From Actinomycetospora sp. NBRC 106378 (GTDB lineage Bacteria; Actinomycetota; Actinomycetes; Mycobacteriales; Pseudonocardiaceae), in assembly GCF_030269685.1 (NCBI RefSeq), contig NZ_BSTT01000008.1, forward strand, positions 1 through 64,000: DNA of 64,000 bases, given 5' to 3'. Of this stretch, positions 8,361 to 15,833 are shown piece by piece (position 1 is the first letter of the stretch; the number at the start of each line of letters is the position of its first letter). Below the pieces are notes generated by a model, which saw only the letters and a list, made by a program, of their open reading frames with translations, was not told the DNA's origin and ran no database searches. The position numbers and the translations under genes are program-made.

Positions 8361-8621
8361 GTGTCCTCTAGCCCCTTTCGCTGCCTCCAGGTTAACACGC
8401 CCGCGACACGACGTCGGAGGGGGATTGGGCCGTCTTCGCAGGTCAGGGGGTTGACAAGAGGCGCGGGGGCGTGCTTCCCGAGGTCGGGAGGGTCGCGTGG
8501 GGGCCACACGGGAGCACGTCTGGCGCGCCTCGGGTGCCGCGCGGGGGCTAGGGTGTCGCCGATCCGACGGGCGCCCGACGCGCGGCGGAGCCGAGCCGCT
8601 GACCCAGGAGGACCTCGCGCC
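8361..8621. other. 261-bp divergent intergenic region between carD and the lipoprotein gene
   Basis: No gene is seen here. The region must hold the promoters of carD (minus) and the LpqE-like gene (plus). A perfect TTGACA sits at 8451-8456 on the plus strand but has no matching -10 at 16-18 bp. TAGGGT at 8549-8554 is a plausible actinobacterial -10 without a clear -35. I therefore call no specific promoter. Confidence 0.4.
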
Positions 8622-9170
8622 ATGACCCGCCGACCGACGGGACGTCCGCGGACCGCGTTGTTCGTCGCCACGCTGCTGGGCGCGGCCGCACTCGTCCTCT
8701 CGGGCTGCAGCGCCGGCGCCGTGACCCAGACCGACACCACCATCTCGTCGGTCCAGGGCACCGAGGCCTCCGTCGGCCAGGTCCTGCTCCGCAACGTCAC
8801 GCTCGACTCGGGCAGCCAGGTCGTGGTGCCCGCGGGGGCGTCGGTGACGCTCCGCGGCACGATCATCAACCAGGCCCTGCAGGACGACCAGCTCGTCTCG
8901 GTGTCCACCCCCTACGCCTCGCAGGTCCGCGCCGAGGGCTTCACCACCGTCCTCGGCAACTCGGCCACCGACATCGTCGGCGCGCAGCCCGGTCCGGTCG
9001 GGCCGCCGTCGCCGACCCAGCCGAACGGGTCGATGCGGATCACCCTCGCCGGGGTGTCGCAGGTGCTCCACGCGGGCCCGACGTACCCGGTCACCTTCAC
9101 CTTCGCCCGCGCCGGCACCGTCACCGTGCCCGTGTTCCTCACGACCTCCGGCGAGGTCCCCGCCAGCTGA
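8622..9170 (+). CDS. lpqE: LpqE-like secreted lipoprotein
   Basis: A 182-residue predicted lipoprotein. A basic N-terminus and hydrophobic stretch lead to the lipobox LSGC with Cys29 as the lipidation site. The mature part is beta-rich and ends in Val/Thr-rich strands ([19 protein letters not shown]), with a Pro-rich loop near residue 130. This resembles copper-chaperone-like (PCuAC-type) folds, but the Met/His copper ligands are not obvious. Its place between carD and radA matches lpqE of M. tuberculosis (Rv3584), which is the main reason for the symbol. The ATG at 8622 follows GGAGGACCTCGCGCC. Confidence 0.75.
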   Translation: MTRRPTGRPRTALFVATLLGAAALVLSGCSAGAVTQTDTTISSVQGTEASVGQVLLRNVTLDSGSQVVVPAGASVTLRGTIINQALQDDQLVSVSTPYASQVRAEGFTTVLGNSATDIVGAQPGPVGPPSPTQPNGSMRITLAGVSQVLHAGPTYPVTFTFARAGTVTVPVFLTTSGEVPAS

Positions 9171-9254
9171 CCGGGTCCCGACGCCGGGTCCTCCCCGGCA
9201 CGGGCACGCGGCCTGCGGCGTGACTGTCGGGGGGTCGTCCTACCCTCCGGCACC

Positions 9255-10658
9255 GTGAGCACGAAGTCCCGTCCCCGCCCGTTCGAGTGCACCGCCTGCG
9301 GCTACACCGCGGCGAAGTGGCTCGGCCGCTGCCCCGGCTGCGGTGGGTGGGGGACGATCGAGGAGGGCCTCCCGCCGGCCGCCGCCGTGGGGGCGCCCGG
9401 TGGTGCCCCGAAAGCGGCCGCCCGGCCGTCGAGCCCGGTCCGGTCCATCGGCGAGGTGGGCCTCGAGACGGTGACGTCGCGGCCCACCGGGGTCGGCGAG
9501 CTGGACCGGGTGCTGGGCGGCGGACTCGTGCCGGGCGCCGTCATCCTCCTGGCCGGGGAGCCCGGCGTCGGGAAGTCGACGCTGCTGCTCGAGGTCGCCG
9601 CGCGGCGCGCCCGCTCGGGCGGCACGGTCCTCTACGTCACGGGCGAGGAGTCGGCGGGCCAGGTGCGGCTCCGCGCGGAGCGGACGAACGCCGTCGTGCC
9701 GCACCTGTTCCTGTCCGCCACCGCCGACCTCGAGGAGGTGGCCGCCCACGTCGAGGCGGTCGATCCGGGGCTCCTCGTGGTCGACTCGGTGCAGACGGTC
9801 GGCTCGGCCACCGTGGAGGGCACGGCCGGCGGGGTGTCCCAGGTCCGGGCGGTCACCTCGGCGCTGGTCGCACTGGCCAAGCAGCGCGACCTCCCGGTGG
9901 TGCTCATCGGGCACGTGACGAAGGACGGCGCCGTGGCCGGCCCCCGCACGCTCGAGCACCTGGTGGACGTCGTCCTGAGCTTCGAGGGCGAGCGGCACTC
10001 CACGCTGCGGATGGTCCGCGGGCTCAAGAACCGCTTCGGGCCGTCCGACGAGGTCGGCTGCTTCGAGATGTTCGACGGCGGGATCACCGAGGTCACCGAC
10101 CCGACGGGGCTGTTCGTCGGCACGATGAGCGGCGGCGTGGCCGGGCAGGCCGTCACGGTCACGATGGAGGGCAAGCGGCCCCTCATGGCCGAGGTGCAGG
10201 GTCTGGTCACCCCGGTCGGGAAGGACGCCCCGGCCCGGCGCACGGTGTCCGACCTGGAGTCCGCGCGCGTCCTCAAGATCCTCGCCGTGCTGCAGCAGCA
10301 CGGCCGGCTCACGCTGTCCCAGATGGACGTCTTCGCTGCGACCGTCGGCGGGATGAAGCTGCGCGAGCCCGCGGCCGACCTCGCGATCGCCCTGGCCGTC
10401 GCCTCGGCCGCCCGGAACTCGCCGCTGCCCTACGGCGTCGTCGTGCTGGGCGAGGTGGGGCTGACCGGGGAGATCCGGCGGGTCACCGCCACCGACCGCC
10501 GCCTGGCGGAGGCGGCCCGGCTGGGCATCCGGCAGGCGATCGTGCCGTTCGGGCCGGGCACCGTCGCCCCTGCCGGGATGACCCTCACCGAGGTGGACGA
10601 CATCAAGGGCGCGCTGGCCGCCGTCGGGCTGGCGGGAGGGCCTAGGGAACGAGGGTGA
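9255..10658 (+). CDS. radA: DNA repair protein RadA (Sms)
   Basis: A 467-residue RecA-like ATPase that helps process recombination intermediates. The N-terminal C4 zinc finger uses Cys12, Cys15, Cys26 and Cys29. The Walker A GEPGVGKST is at 102-110, the RadA-specific KNRFG motif at about 258-262, and a Lon-protease-like C-terminal domain follows (TVGGMKLREPAADLAIALAVASA). The start is GTG at 9255. In mycobacteria disA lies directly downstream; here the next gene is a convergent membrane protein that overlaps the radA end by 17 bp. Confidence 0.96.
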   Translation: MSTKSRPRPFECTACGYTAAKWLGRCPGCGGWGTIEEGLPPAAAVGAPGGAPKAAARPSSPVRSIGEVGLETVTSRPTGVGELDRVLGGGLVPGAVILLAGEPGVGKSTLLLEVAARRARSGGTVLYVTGEESAGQVRLRAERTNAVVPHLFLSATADLEEVAAHVEAVDPGLLVVDSVQTVGSATVEGTAGGVSQVRAVTSALVALAKQRDLPVVLIGHVTKDGAVAGPRTLEHLVDVVLSFEGERHSTLRMVRGLKNRFGPSDEVGCFEMFDGGITEVTDPTGLFVGTMSGGVAGQAVTVTMEGKRPLMAEVQGLVTPVGKDAPARRTVSDLESARVLKILAVLQQHGRLTLSQMDVFAATVGGMKLREPAADLAIALAVASAARNSPLPYGVVVLGEVGLTGEIRRVTATDRRLAEAARLGIRQAIVPFGPGTVAPAGMTLTEVDDIKGALAAVGLAGGPRERG

Positions 10659-11442
10659 ACGGCGCCGGGTCGCTGACGATGCCGTCGAGGCGGGTGAGCA
10701 ACTGGTAGGTGCCGGCCGGCACCGCCTCGCGGCCCGAGGGGCAACCGGGCGCCGAGGTCCGGCCCGCCCACCGGACCGAGAACACCTGCTCCTGGCCCGG
10801 GACGAGGGTGCGGACGTCCGGGTCGCCGCCGGGAGCGCAGTCGTCGCTGCCCCACAGGCCGTCGCCCGGCTTGACGACCACGGCCATGGCGGTCCGGGCG
10901 GGGCCGAGGTCGCGGGTGCAGGGCTCCTTGCCGGTGTTGGTGACGACGAGGCTGAACTGCGGCCGCTCGGAGAGGCCGTAGCGCGGCTGGTCGGTGCGCG
11001 CGGCGACCTTCAGGGCGGAGTCGGCGCACGGCGACACCGCGGCCCGCGCCGGGGCCTGGCTCGGCGGCGCCGTCGTCGGAGCGGGAGCGGGAGCGGGCGG
11101 CTGCTGCGGGCCGGTCGACCCGGCGCCGAGCAGCGGCGGGGTCGCCCCGCCCGGGACCGTCGGGAGGATCGAGGCGGGAGCGGAGGGGACCAGGCCGGTC
11201 GGGGCAGCCCCGAGCGCGGTGGCGCCACCCGGGGGCACCGCCAGGGCGCTCTGGGAGGCGACCGGCGACGGCGGCACGCTCGGTGAGGGCGCCGGGGCGG
11301 CGATCGGCTCCCCGCCGTCGGCGCTCGCGGCCGCGCTGATCGCCCAGATCAGGAAGGCGAGGACGAGCACGACCCCGATCACGGCGACGGCCCGCCGCCG
11401 CCAGTAGACCGACGGCGGGAGCGGTCCCACCGGCTCCATCAT
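10642..11442 (-). CDS. Membrane-anchored protein with Pro/Ala-rich linker (Rv3587c-like)
   Basis: About 266 residues. After a short PSVYWRRR cytoplasmic N-terminus there is one membrane helix (AVAVIGVVLVLAFLIWAI), then ~110 residues of Pro/Ala/Ser-rich disorder. A C-terminal beta domain follows from about residue 145, with two conserved cysteines (VSPCADSALK and EPCTRDLG). That suggests an extracytoplasmic DUF4232-like or immunoglobulin-like fold. Position between radA and mutY and total length agree with Rv3587c of M. tuberculosis, of unknown function. Two adjacent ATGs (11442, 11439) can start it; a longer in-frame extension is possible. Its 3' end overlaps radA. Confidence 0.7.
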   Translation of the reverse strand: MMEPVGPLPPSVYWRRRAVAVIGVVLVLAFLIWAISAAASADGGEPIAAPAPSPSVPPSPVASQSALAVPPGGATALGAAPTGLVPSAPASILPTVPGGATPPLLGAGSTGPQQPPAPAPAPTTAPPSQAPARAAVSPCADSALKVAARTDQPRYGLSERPQFSLVVTNTGKEPCTRDLGPARTAMAVVVKPGDGLWGSDDCAPGGDPDVRTLVPGQEQVFSVRWAGRTSAPGCPSGREAVPAGTYQLLTRLDGIVSDPAPFTLVP

Positions 11443-11552
11443 GTGACGCACGGTAGGAGCGGGGTCGCGCGCCGCGATCTCCCCGCGCCGGGACACCGGG
11501 CGAACTCACCCCGTCGAGGCACGTCGAGGGGCGCGCGGCAGGATCGTCGGCG

Positions 11553-12440
11553 ATGCCCGCCCTGGCCGACCGTCTCCTGCCCTGGTTCGCCGCGAACGCC
11601 CGCGACCTGCCGTGGCGCGGGCCCGACGTGACCGGCTGGGGCGTGCTGGTCAGCGAGATCATGCTCCAGCAGACCCCGGTGGTCCGGGTCGACCCGATCT
11701 GGCGGGAGTGGATGGCCTGCTGGCCGTGTCCGTCCGACCTGGCCGCGGCGTCCACCGCGGACGTCCTGCGCGCGTGGGGCAAGCTCGGCTACCCGCGCCG
11801 GGCGCTCCGCCTGCAGGCCGCGGCGGCCGCGATCGCGGCCGAGCACGACGACGTGGTCCCGGAGGACGTCGACGTCCTGCTCGCCCTCCCCGGCATCGGC
11901 ACCTACACCGCCCGCGCGGTCGCGGCGTTCGCCTACGGCCGACGCTGTCCCGTGGTCGACACCAACGTCCGGCGGGTGGTGGCCCGCGCCGTGCACGGTC
12001 GGGCCCAGGCGGGGGACGCCGCGAAGCGCGACCTCTCCGACACCGAGGCCCTCCTGCCCGCCGACGAGGCCGACGCCGCCCGCACCTCGGCCGCCCTCAT
12101 GGAGCTCGGCGCCTGCATCTGCGTGGCACGCGGACCCCGCTGCGCCGACTGCCCGGTCCTCGACCTCTGTGCCTGGCAGCGCGCGGGCCGCCCCGCGTGG
12201 GACGGCCCGGTGCGGAAGGGGCAGCGGTGGGCGGGGACGGACCGCCAGGTGCGGGGCCGCCTGCTCGACGTGCTGCGCGGGGCCACCGGGCCCGTCGACG
12301 CGGCGGCGCTCGAGGCCGCCTGGCTCGCCGACCCCGCCCAGCGCGCCCGCTGCCTCGACTCCCTGCTCGTCGACGGTCTCGTCGAGCAGCGCGCCGACGG
12401 CCGCTTCGCGCTGCCGGGCGAGTCCGGCGGGGAGACGTAG
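11553..12440 (+). CDS. mutY: A/G-specific adenine DNA glycosylase
   Basis: A 295-residue glycosylase that removes adenine mispaired with 8-oxoguanine. The catalytic Glu is in SEIMLQQTPVVRV. The helix-hairpin-helix LPGIGTYTARAVAAFA is followed by the catalytic Asp in VVDTNVRR. The iron-sulfur cluster loop is C-x6-C-x2-C-x5-C (CICVARGPRCADCPVLDLC). The C-terminal 8-oxoG recognition (NUDIX-like) domain is very short, as in mycobacterial MutY. The ATG at 11553 was chosen because it precedes the first conserved helix by few residues. It leads a run with mhuD and the sirtuin. Confidence 0.95.
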   Translation: MPALADRLLPWFAANARDLPWRGPDVTGWGVLVSEIMLQQTPVVRVDPIWREWMACWPCPSDLAAASTADVLRAWGKLGYPRRALRLQAAAAAIAAEHDDVVPEDVDVLLALPGIGTYTARAVAAFAYGRRCPVVDTNVRRVVARAVHGRAQAGDAAKRDLSDTEALLPADEADAARTSAALMELGACICVARGPRCADCPVLDLCAWQRAGRPAWDGPVRKGQRWAGTDRQVRGRLLDVLRGATGPVDAAALEAAWLADPAQRARCLDSLLVDGLVEQRADGRFALPGESGGET

Positions 12441-12449
12441 GCTCGGGTC

Positions 12450-12770
12450 ATGGCCGTCGTGAAGATCAATGCCATCAAGGTCCCCGAGGGCAACGGCCCG
12501 GAGCTCGAGCGCCGGTTCGCCGCCCGTGGCGAGGCGATCAAGGACACGCCGGGGTTCCTCGGCTACGAGCTGCTGCGCCCCAGCGCCGGGGACGACCGCT
12601 ACTTCGTCTACACCCGCTGGGAGACCGAGGAGGCGTTCGTCGCGTGGCGCGACGGCGGCGCGGCCGCCGCGGCGCACGCCGGCGAGCGCAAGCAGCCGGT
12701 GTCGTCCGGCGCCGACCTGATGGAGTTCGAGGTCGTGCTCTCGGTCGGCAAGCCCGGCGGGGAGTCCTGA
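12450..12770 (+). CDS. mhuD: MhuD-like haem-degrading monooxygenase (ABM fold)
   Basis: A 106-residue ferredoxin-like ABM-fold protein. It aligns along its length with M. tuberculosis MhuD (Rv3592), a dimeric enzyme that cleaves haem to release iron. The haem-site residues are kept: Asn7 in VVKINAI, Trp66 in EAFVAWRDG and His76 in AAHAGER (one residue later than His75 of MhuD because of a one-residue longer loop). PGFLGYELLRP and the C-terminal LMEFEVVLSVG are also conserved. mutY precedes it by 9 bp, as mutY lies near mhuD in mycobacteria. The stop codon overlaps the sirtuin reading frame. Confidence 0.85.
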   Translation: MAVVKINAIKVPEGNGPELERRFAARGEAIKDTPGFLGYELLRPSAGDDRYFVYTRWETEEAFVAWRDGGAAAAAHAGERKQPVSSGADLMEFEVVLSVGKPGGES

Positions 12771-13597
12771 GCGACCCCGACGTCGAGCGCGCCGCGGACC
12801 TGCTCCGCGGCGCCTCGGCCCTGGTCGTCGCCGCCGGCGCCGGCATGGGCGTCGACTCCGGGCTGCCGGACTTCCGCGGCCCGGAGGGCTTCTGGCGGGC
12901 CTACCCGCCCTACCGGCGGCTCGGACTGCGGTTCGAGGAGCTCGCCGATCCGGAGCACTTCGACGACGACCCGCCGCTCGCCTGGGGCTTCTACGGGCAC
13001 CGCCTGGCGCTCTACCGGGCGACCGTCCCGCACGCGGGCTTCGGCGTCCTCCTGGGCTGGTCACGGCGGGTGCCGACACAGGTCTTCACCTCCAACGTCG
13101 ACGGCGCCTTCCAGGCCGCGGGCTTTCCCGACGACGCCGTGGTCGAGTGCCACGGCGCCATCGGCACGCTGCAGTGCACCCGCCCGTGCACCGACGCGAC
13201 GTGGCCGGCCGACGACGTCGAGGTGGCGATCGACGAGGACACGATGCGGGCACGCGACCCGTTGCCGACCTGCCCGCGCTGCGGGGCCGTGGCGCGGCCG
13301 AACATCCTCATGTTCGGCGACGGCTCGTGGGTGCCCGGCGCGCACGCCGAGCGGATGGCGGCGCACCGGACCTGGCTGCGTGAGCACTCCGACGTGGCCG
13401 TGATCGAGCTCGGGGCGGGCACTGCCGTGCCCACCGTCCGCCGGCACGCCGAGCTGGCGTCGGCCGCCTCCGGGCGCCTGGTACGGGTGAACGTCCGGGA
13501 GCCCGGGGTCCGGCACGGCCGTGGGGTCGGCCTCGCCGCGGGCGCCCGGGACACGCTGCTCGCCCTGGACGAGCTCCTCACCGACGCCTGGGCCTGA
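12767..13597 (+). CDS. Sir2-family NAD-dependent protein deacylase, probable CTG start
   Basis: About 276 residues. The NAD-binding motif GAGMGVDSGLPDFRG is near the N-terminus. TSNVDG replaces the usual TQNxD motif, so the customary Gln is Ser. The catalytic His is in VECHGAIGTLQC, and the zinc site uses Cys pairs around LQCTRPC and PTCPRCG. No ATG, GTG or TTG lies in frame between the previous stop context and the NAD motif. The only sensible start is CTG at 12767, which overlaps the mhuD stop as CTGA and would be read by re-initiating ribosomes. Related actinobacterial proteins are classed as NAD-dependent deacetylases, but the substrate is unknown. An upstream frameshift is the alternative to the CTG start. 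Confidence 0.75.
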   Translation: MSDPDVERAADLLRGASALVVAAGAGMGVDSGLPDFRGPEGFWRAYPPYRRLGLRFEELADPEHFDDDPPLAWGFYGHRLALYRATVPHAGFGVLLGWSRRVPTQVFTSNVDGAFQAAGFPDDAVVECHGAIGTLQCTRPCTDATWPADDVEVAIDEDTMRARDPLPTCPRCGAVARPNILMFGDGSWVPGAHAERMAAHRTWLREHSDVAVIELGAGTAVPTVRRHAELASAASGRLVRVNVREPGVRHGRGVGLAAGARDTLLALDELLTDAWA

Positions 13598-13607
13598 CGA
13601 CGCCCCG

Positions 13608-13645
13608 GTGTCAGCGGTGGCAGACGGCTGACACCCGACGTCAGG
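13608..13645. repeat. Dispersed palindromic repeat, copy 1
   Basis: TGTCAGC (13609-13615) and GCTGACA (13627-13633) are inverted arms 11 bp apart. The right arm is also the left half of CTGACA-N5-CGTCAG (13628-13644). A nearly identical ~37-bp copy occurs at 36378-36414. It lies between the convergent sirtuin and AlkZ-like genes, so it may act as a terminator, a regulator site or both. Confidence 0.75.
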
Positions 13646-14714
13646 CCGCCACGCTCACCGCACGCAACCGCAGCCCGCGCGCGTTCGCCACCCACGCCGC
13701 CTCGTCGTCGAGCAGCGCCCGCGGGAGCTCCCCGGACGCCATGACCTCCAGCGTCAGCGCCCGCCCCGACGCCCGCGGGCGCCAGGTGCCGACGATCTCC
13801 GTCCCGACGAGCACCGCGCCCGGATGCCCCAGCGCGGGCCAGAGCGCGCGCCGGAGGCCGGCGTCGGGCACGAGCAGCGCGCGGTCACGGGCGGAGAGCA
13901 GCGGGTCGAACGGGGGCAGCAGCCGCAGGCCGGGTCCCGACGGCGGGTCGCGCAGCAGGGCCTCCTGGTCCCGCGCCACCCAGGCGTCGCGGCCCTCGAG
14001 CAGCACCGGCAGCAGGTCGGCGGCGTCGACCGCCGGACGCAGGGCCCCGACGGAGGTCCCGATCCACCCGGCGAGGTCCGCGGCCGTGACCGGCCCGTGC
14101 ACGCGGACGGCCGCCCGGACGAGATCGGCCACCTCCGATGCGGTGCCCGGGCCGGACGGACGCTCCCAGTCCGGGGCCGGCGGCAGCAGGCGCAGGGTCC
14201 GGCCCGCCTCGAGGGTGACGCCGGCGGGGAGGGCCGCGAGGCGCAGCAGCTGCTCGTAGACGTGGACGACCCCGCACGACGGGCAGTCGCGCTGCAGGTC
14301 CCGGGGCAGCCGTCGGCTCACCGCCGTCGAGACCTCGCCCTTGGTCATCGGCGCCGTCACGACCTCCCCGAGCACCGCGGCCGTCCGGTCGATCGCGTCG
14401 AGGGAGCCAGGGCCCTCGTCGGCGGTGCGGTTGAGGCGGGACGCCGCGTCGGCGTCGGCGAGCGGCCGCAGCGCGCGGGACCAGCGCGCGAGCGCACCGT
14501 CGTGGTGCCGGTGCGGGGCGCCCCGGTGGGTCCAGGCCAACCCCCCGCCTGCGGGAGGTCCCTCGGGCAGCCGGGCCGCGAGGGCCACCGCGACGGACGA
14601 CTGGTGGTGCTGCACGCCGAGGTCGAGCACCGCTGCGGCCACCGTCGCCGTCTGCCGTCCGAGACCCTGCGCGGCCACCCGGAACGCGAGGGCCCGTTCA
14701 CGCGTGACGTCCAT
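13641..14714 (-). CDS. AlkZ-like winged-helix DNA-binding protein (HTH_42 family)
   Basis: A 357-residue protein of the winged-helix family that contains the DNA glycosylase AlkZ, which removes alkylated bases and unhooks interstrand crosslinks. I read three winged-helix-like blocks (about residues 1-60, 110-160 and 190-240: TAADLAGWIGTSVGALRPAVD), then the C-terminal FDPLLSARDR..LVPDAGLRR..VLVGTEIVGTWRPR region typical of the family. The catalytic Q-x-Q of AlkZ is not clearly present; the aligned segment reads GVQHHQSS. Activity is therefore uncertain. The ATG at 14714 has GGAGGG upstream. A GTG at 14744 is possible but lies in the palindrome. Divergent from the YihY gene. Confidence 0.65.
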   Translation of the reverse strand: MDVTRERALAFRVAAQGLGRQTATVAAAVLDLGVQHHQSSVAVALAARLPEGPPAGGGLAWTHRGAPHRHHDGALARWSRALRPLADADAASRLNRTADEGPGSLDAIDRTAAVLGEVVTAPMTKGEVSTAVSRRLPRDLQRDCPSCGVVHVYEQLLRLAALPAGVTLEAGRTLRLLPPAPDWERPSGPGTASEVADLVRAAVRVHGPVTAADLAGWIGTSVGALRPAVDAADLLPVLLEGRDAWVARDQEALLRDPPSGPGLRLLPPFDPLLSARDRALLVPDAGLRRALWPALGHPGAVLVGTEIVGTWRPRASGRALTLEVMASGELPRALLDDEAAWVANARGLRLRAVSVAA

Positions 14715-14736
14715 CGGCCCACCCTCCCGCGTCGCA

Positions 14737-14755
14737 CCTGACACCTGCTGTCAGG
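14737..14755. promoter_or_regulatory. Putative operator CCTGACA-N5-TGTCAGG
   Basis: A perfect 7-bp-arm palindrome (arms 14737-14743 and 14749-14755) sits in the divergent promoter region of the AlkZ-like and YihY genes. The same half-sites with the same 5-bp spacing recur at 15795-15813, just before the WYL regulator. I infer this is a binding site for that regulator. Confidence 0.6.
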
Positions 14756-14773
14756 CCGGGCCATGATGGCGCC

Positions 14774-15799
14774 GTGAGCTCCGTGCGTGCCGTCCCCGAG
14801 ACCACGGACATGCACGGCGAGGACCTCTCGGCCGACGACGCCTGGCACACCACCCGCCGCGTGGGACTCGGGACGCTGCTGCGGACGTCGTTCCTCCGCT
14901 TCCGCTACGGGGACGGGTTCAGTCACGCACGCGCGTTCGCCCTGCAGCTGGCGCTCGCGACGGTGCCGCTGATCATCGCCGGCAGCGGGCTCGCCACGGC
15001 GATCGGCGCCGAGTCGGTGGCCCAGGTGGTCGCCCGCACGGTCGTCGCGGTCTCCCCCGGGACCGGCGACCAGCTGCTGGCGGACGTCGTCGCCCGTGGG
15101 GCGGAAGGACCTGCCGTCGGGAACGACGACGAGGAGGACGGACCGGGCGAGGACCTCGGCGAGCTGGCCGTCGCCTTCGGGCTCGTGACGGCGTTCGTGG
15201 CGATGACCAGTGCCTTCGCCCAGCTGGAGCGCGGCGCCAACCGGGTCTACGGCGTGGAGCGCGACCGACCGGCCCTGCGCAAGTACTCCCGCGCGGCCCT
15301 CCTGACGGCGACGGCGGGTACCGCGCTGGGGGTGGGGCTCGTCCTCATCGTGGCGGGCGGCCCCGCCGGTGAGGCCATCGAGGAGGTCTACCACTGGGGC
15401 GACACGGCGGAGACGGTCTGGGACGTCGTGCGCTGGCCGGTGGGGCTCGCGGCCCTGGTCCTGGCGGTCACGACCCTCTTCCGCTTCGCGCCGCGCCGCC
15501 ACCAGCCCGGGCTGTCGTGGCTGGCCCTCGGGGCGGGGTCGACGGTCGCCGCGTGGCTGGTCGCGTCGGGCGCGATCGCGCTCTACGTGTCGGTCTCCGG
15601 GGAGTTCTCGGCGACCTACGGCCCGCTGGCGGGGATCATGGTGCTGCTGCTGTGGGCGTTCGTCACCGGCGTCGCGCTGCTCGCCGGGATCGCCGTGTCG
15701 GCCCAGCTGGAGGCGGTCCGGGCCGGCGTCACCGACCCGCTGCTCCTCGACGCCGACGACGACGGTGTGCCCGACGAGCGGGCGGTGACGGGTAGCTGA
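14774..15799 (+). CDS. YihY/BrkB-family inner membrane protein
   Basis: A 341-residue integral membrane protein of the YihY/virulence factor BrkB family, whose biochemical role is not established. The family pattern is visible: a YGDGFSHARAFALQLALATVPLIIA first membrane segment, a family-specific RGANRVYGVERDRPALRKYSRAALLT region, and about six membrane helices ending in GIMVLLLWAFVTGVALLAGIAVSAQLEAVR. An acidic insert (DDEEDGPGEDLG) lies between the first two helices. The start is GTG at 14774, 18 bp after the operator-like palindrome. Its stop is followed directly by a second copy of that palindrome and the WYL regulator gene, so the genes may be co-controlled. Confidence 0.85.
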   Translation: MSSVRAVPETTDMHGEDLSADDAWHTTRRVGLGTLLRTSFLRFRYGDGFSHARAFALQLALATVPLIIAGSGLATAIGAESVAQVVARTVVAVSPGTGDQLLADVVARGAEGPAVGNDDEEDGPGEDLGELAVAFGLVTAFVAMTSAFAQLERGANRVYGVERDRPALRKYSRAALLTATAGTALGVGLVLIVAGGPAGEAIEEVYHWGDTAETVWDVVRWPVGLAALVLAVTTLFRFAPRRHQPGLSWLALGAGSTVAAWLVASGAIALYVSVSGEFSATYGPLAGIMVLLLWAFVTGVALLAGIAVSAQLEAVRAGVTDPLLLDADDDGVPDERAVTGS

Positions 15800-15814
15800 C
15801 ATGCGCTGTCAGCT
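15794..15814. promoter_or_regulatory. Putative operator AGCTGACA-N5-TGTCAGCT
   Basis: A perfect palindrome with 8-bp arms (15794-15801, 15807-15814) overlaps the YihY stop and ends 19 bp before the WYL regulator start. It shares half-sites and spacing with 14737-14755, which suggests autoregulation by the WYL protein. Confidence 0.6.
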
Positions 15815-15833
15815 CATGGGGTAGGACTGAGAC

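Noticed and set aside
8451..8456. Perfect TTGACA as a sigma-70 -35 box
   Set aside because: There is no -10-like hexamer at 16-18 bp, so the match may be chance.
2769..9170. A 2133-residue plus-strand open frame
   Set aside because: It runs antisense through rlmB, cysS, the PPE/EspG pair, ispF, ispD and carD; only its end is the real lipoprotein gene. Long antisense frames are expected at this GC content.
13641..14744. GTG at 14744 as the start of the AlkZ-like gene
   Set aside because: It lies inside the operator palindrome and lacks a ribosome site; ATG at 14714 has GGAGGG upstream.
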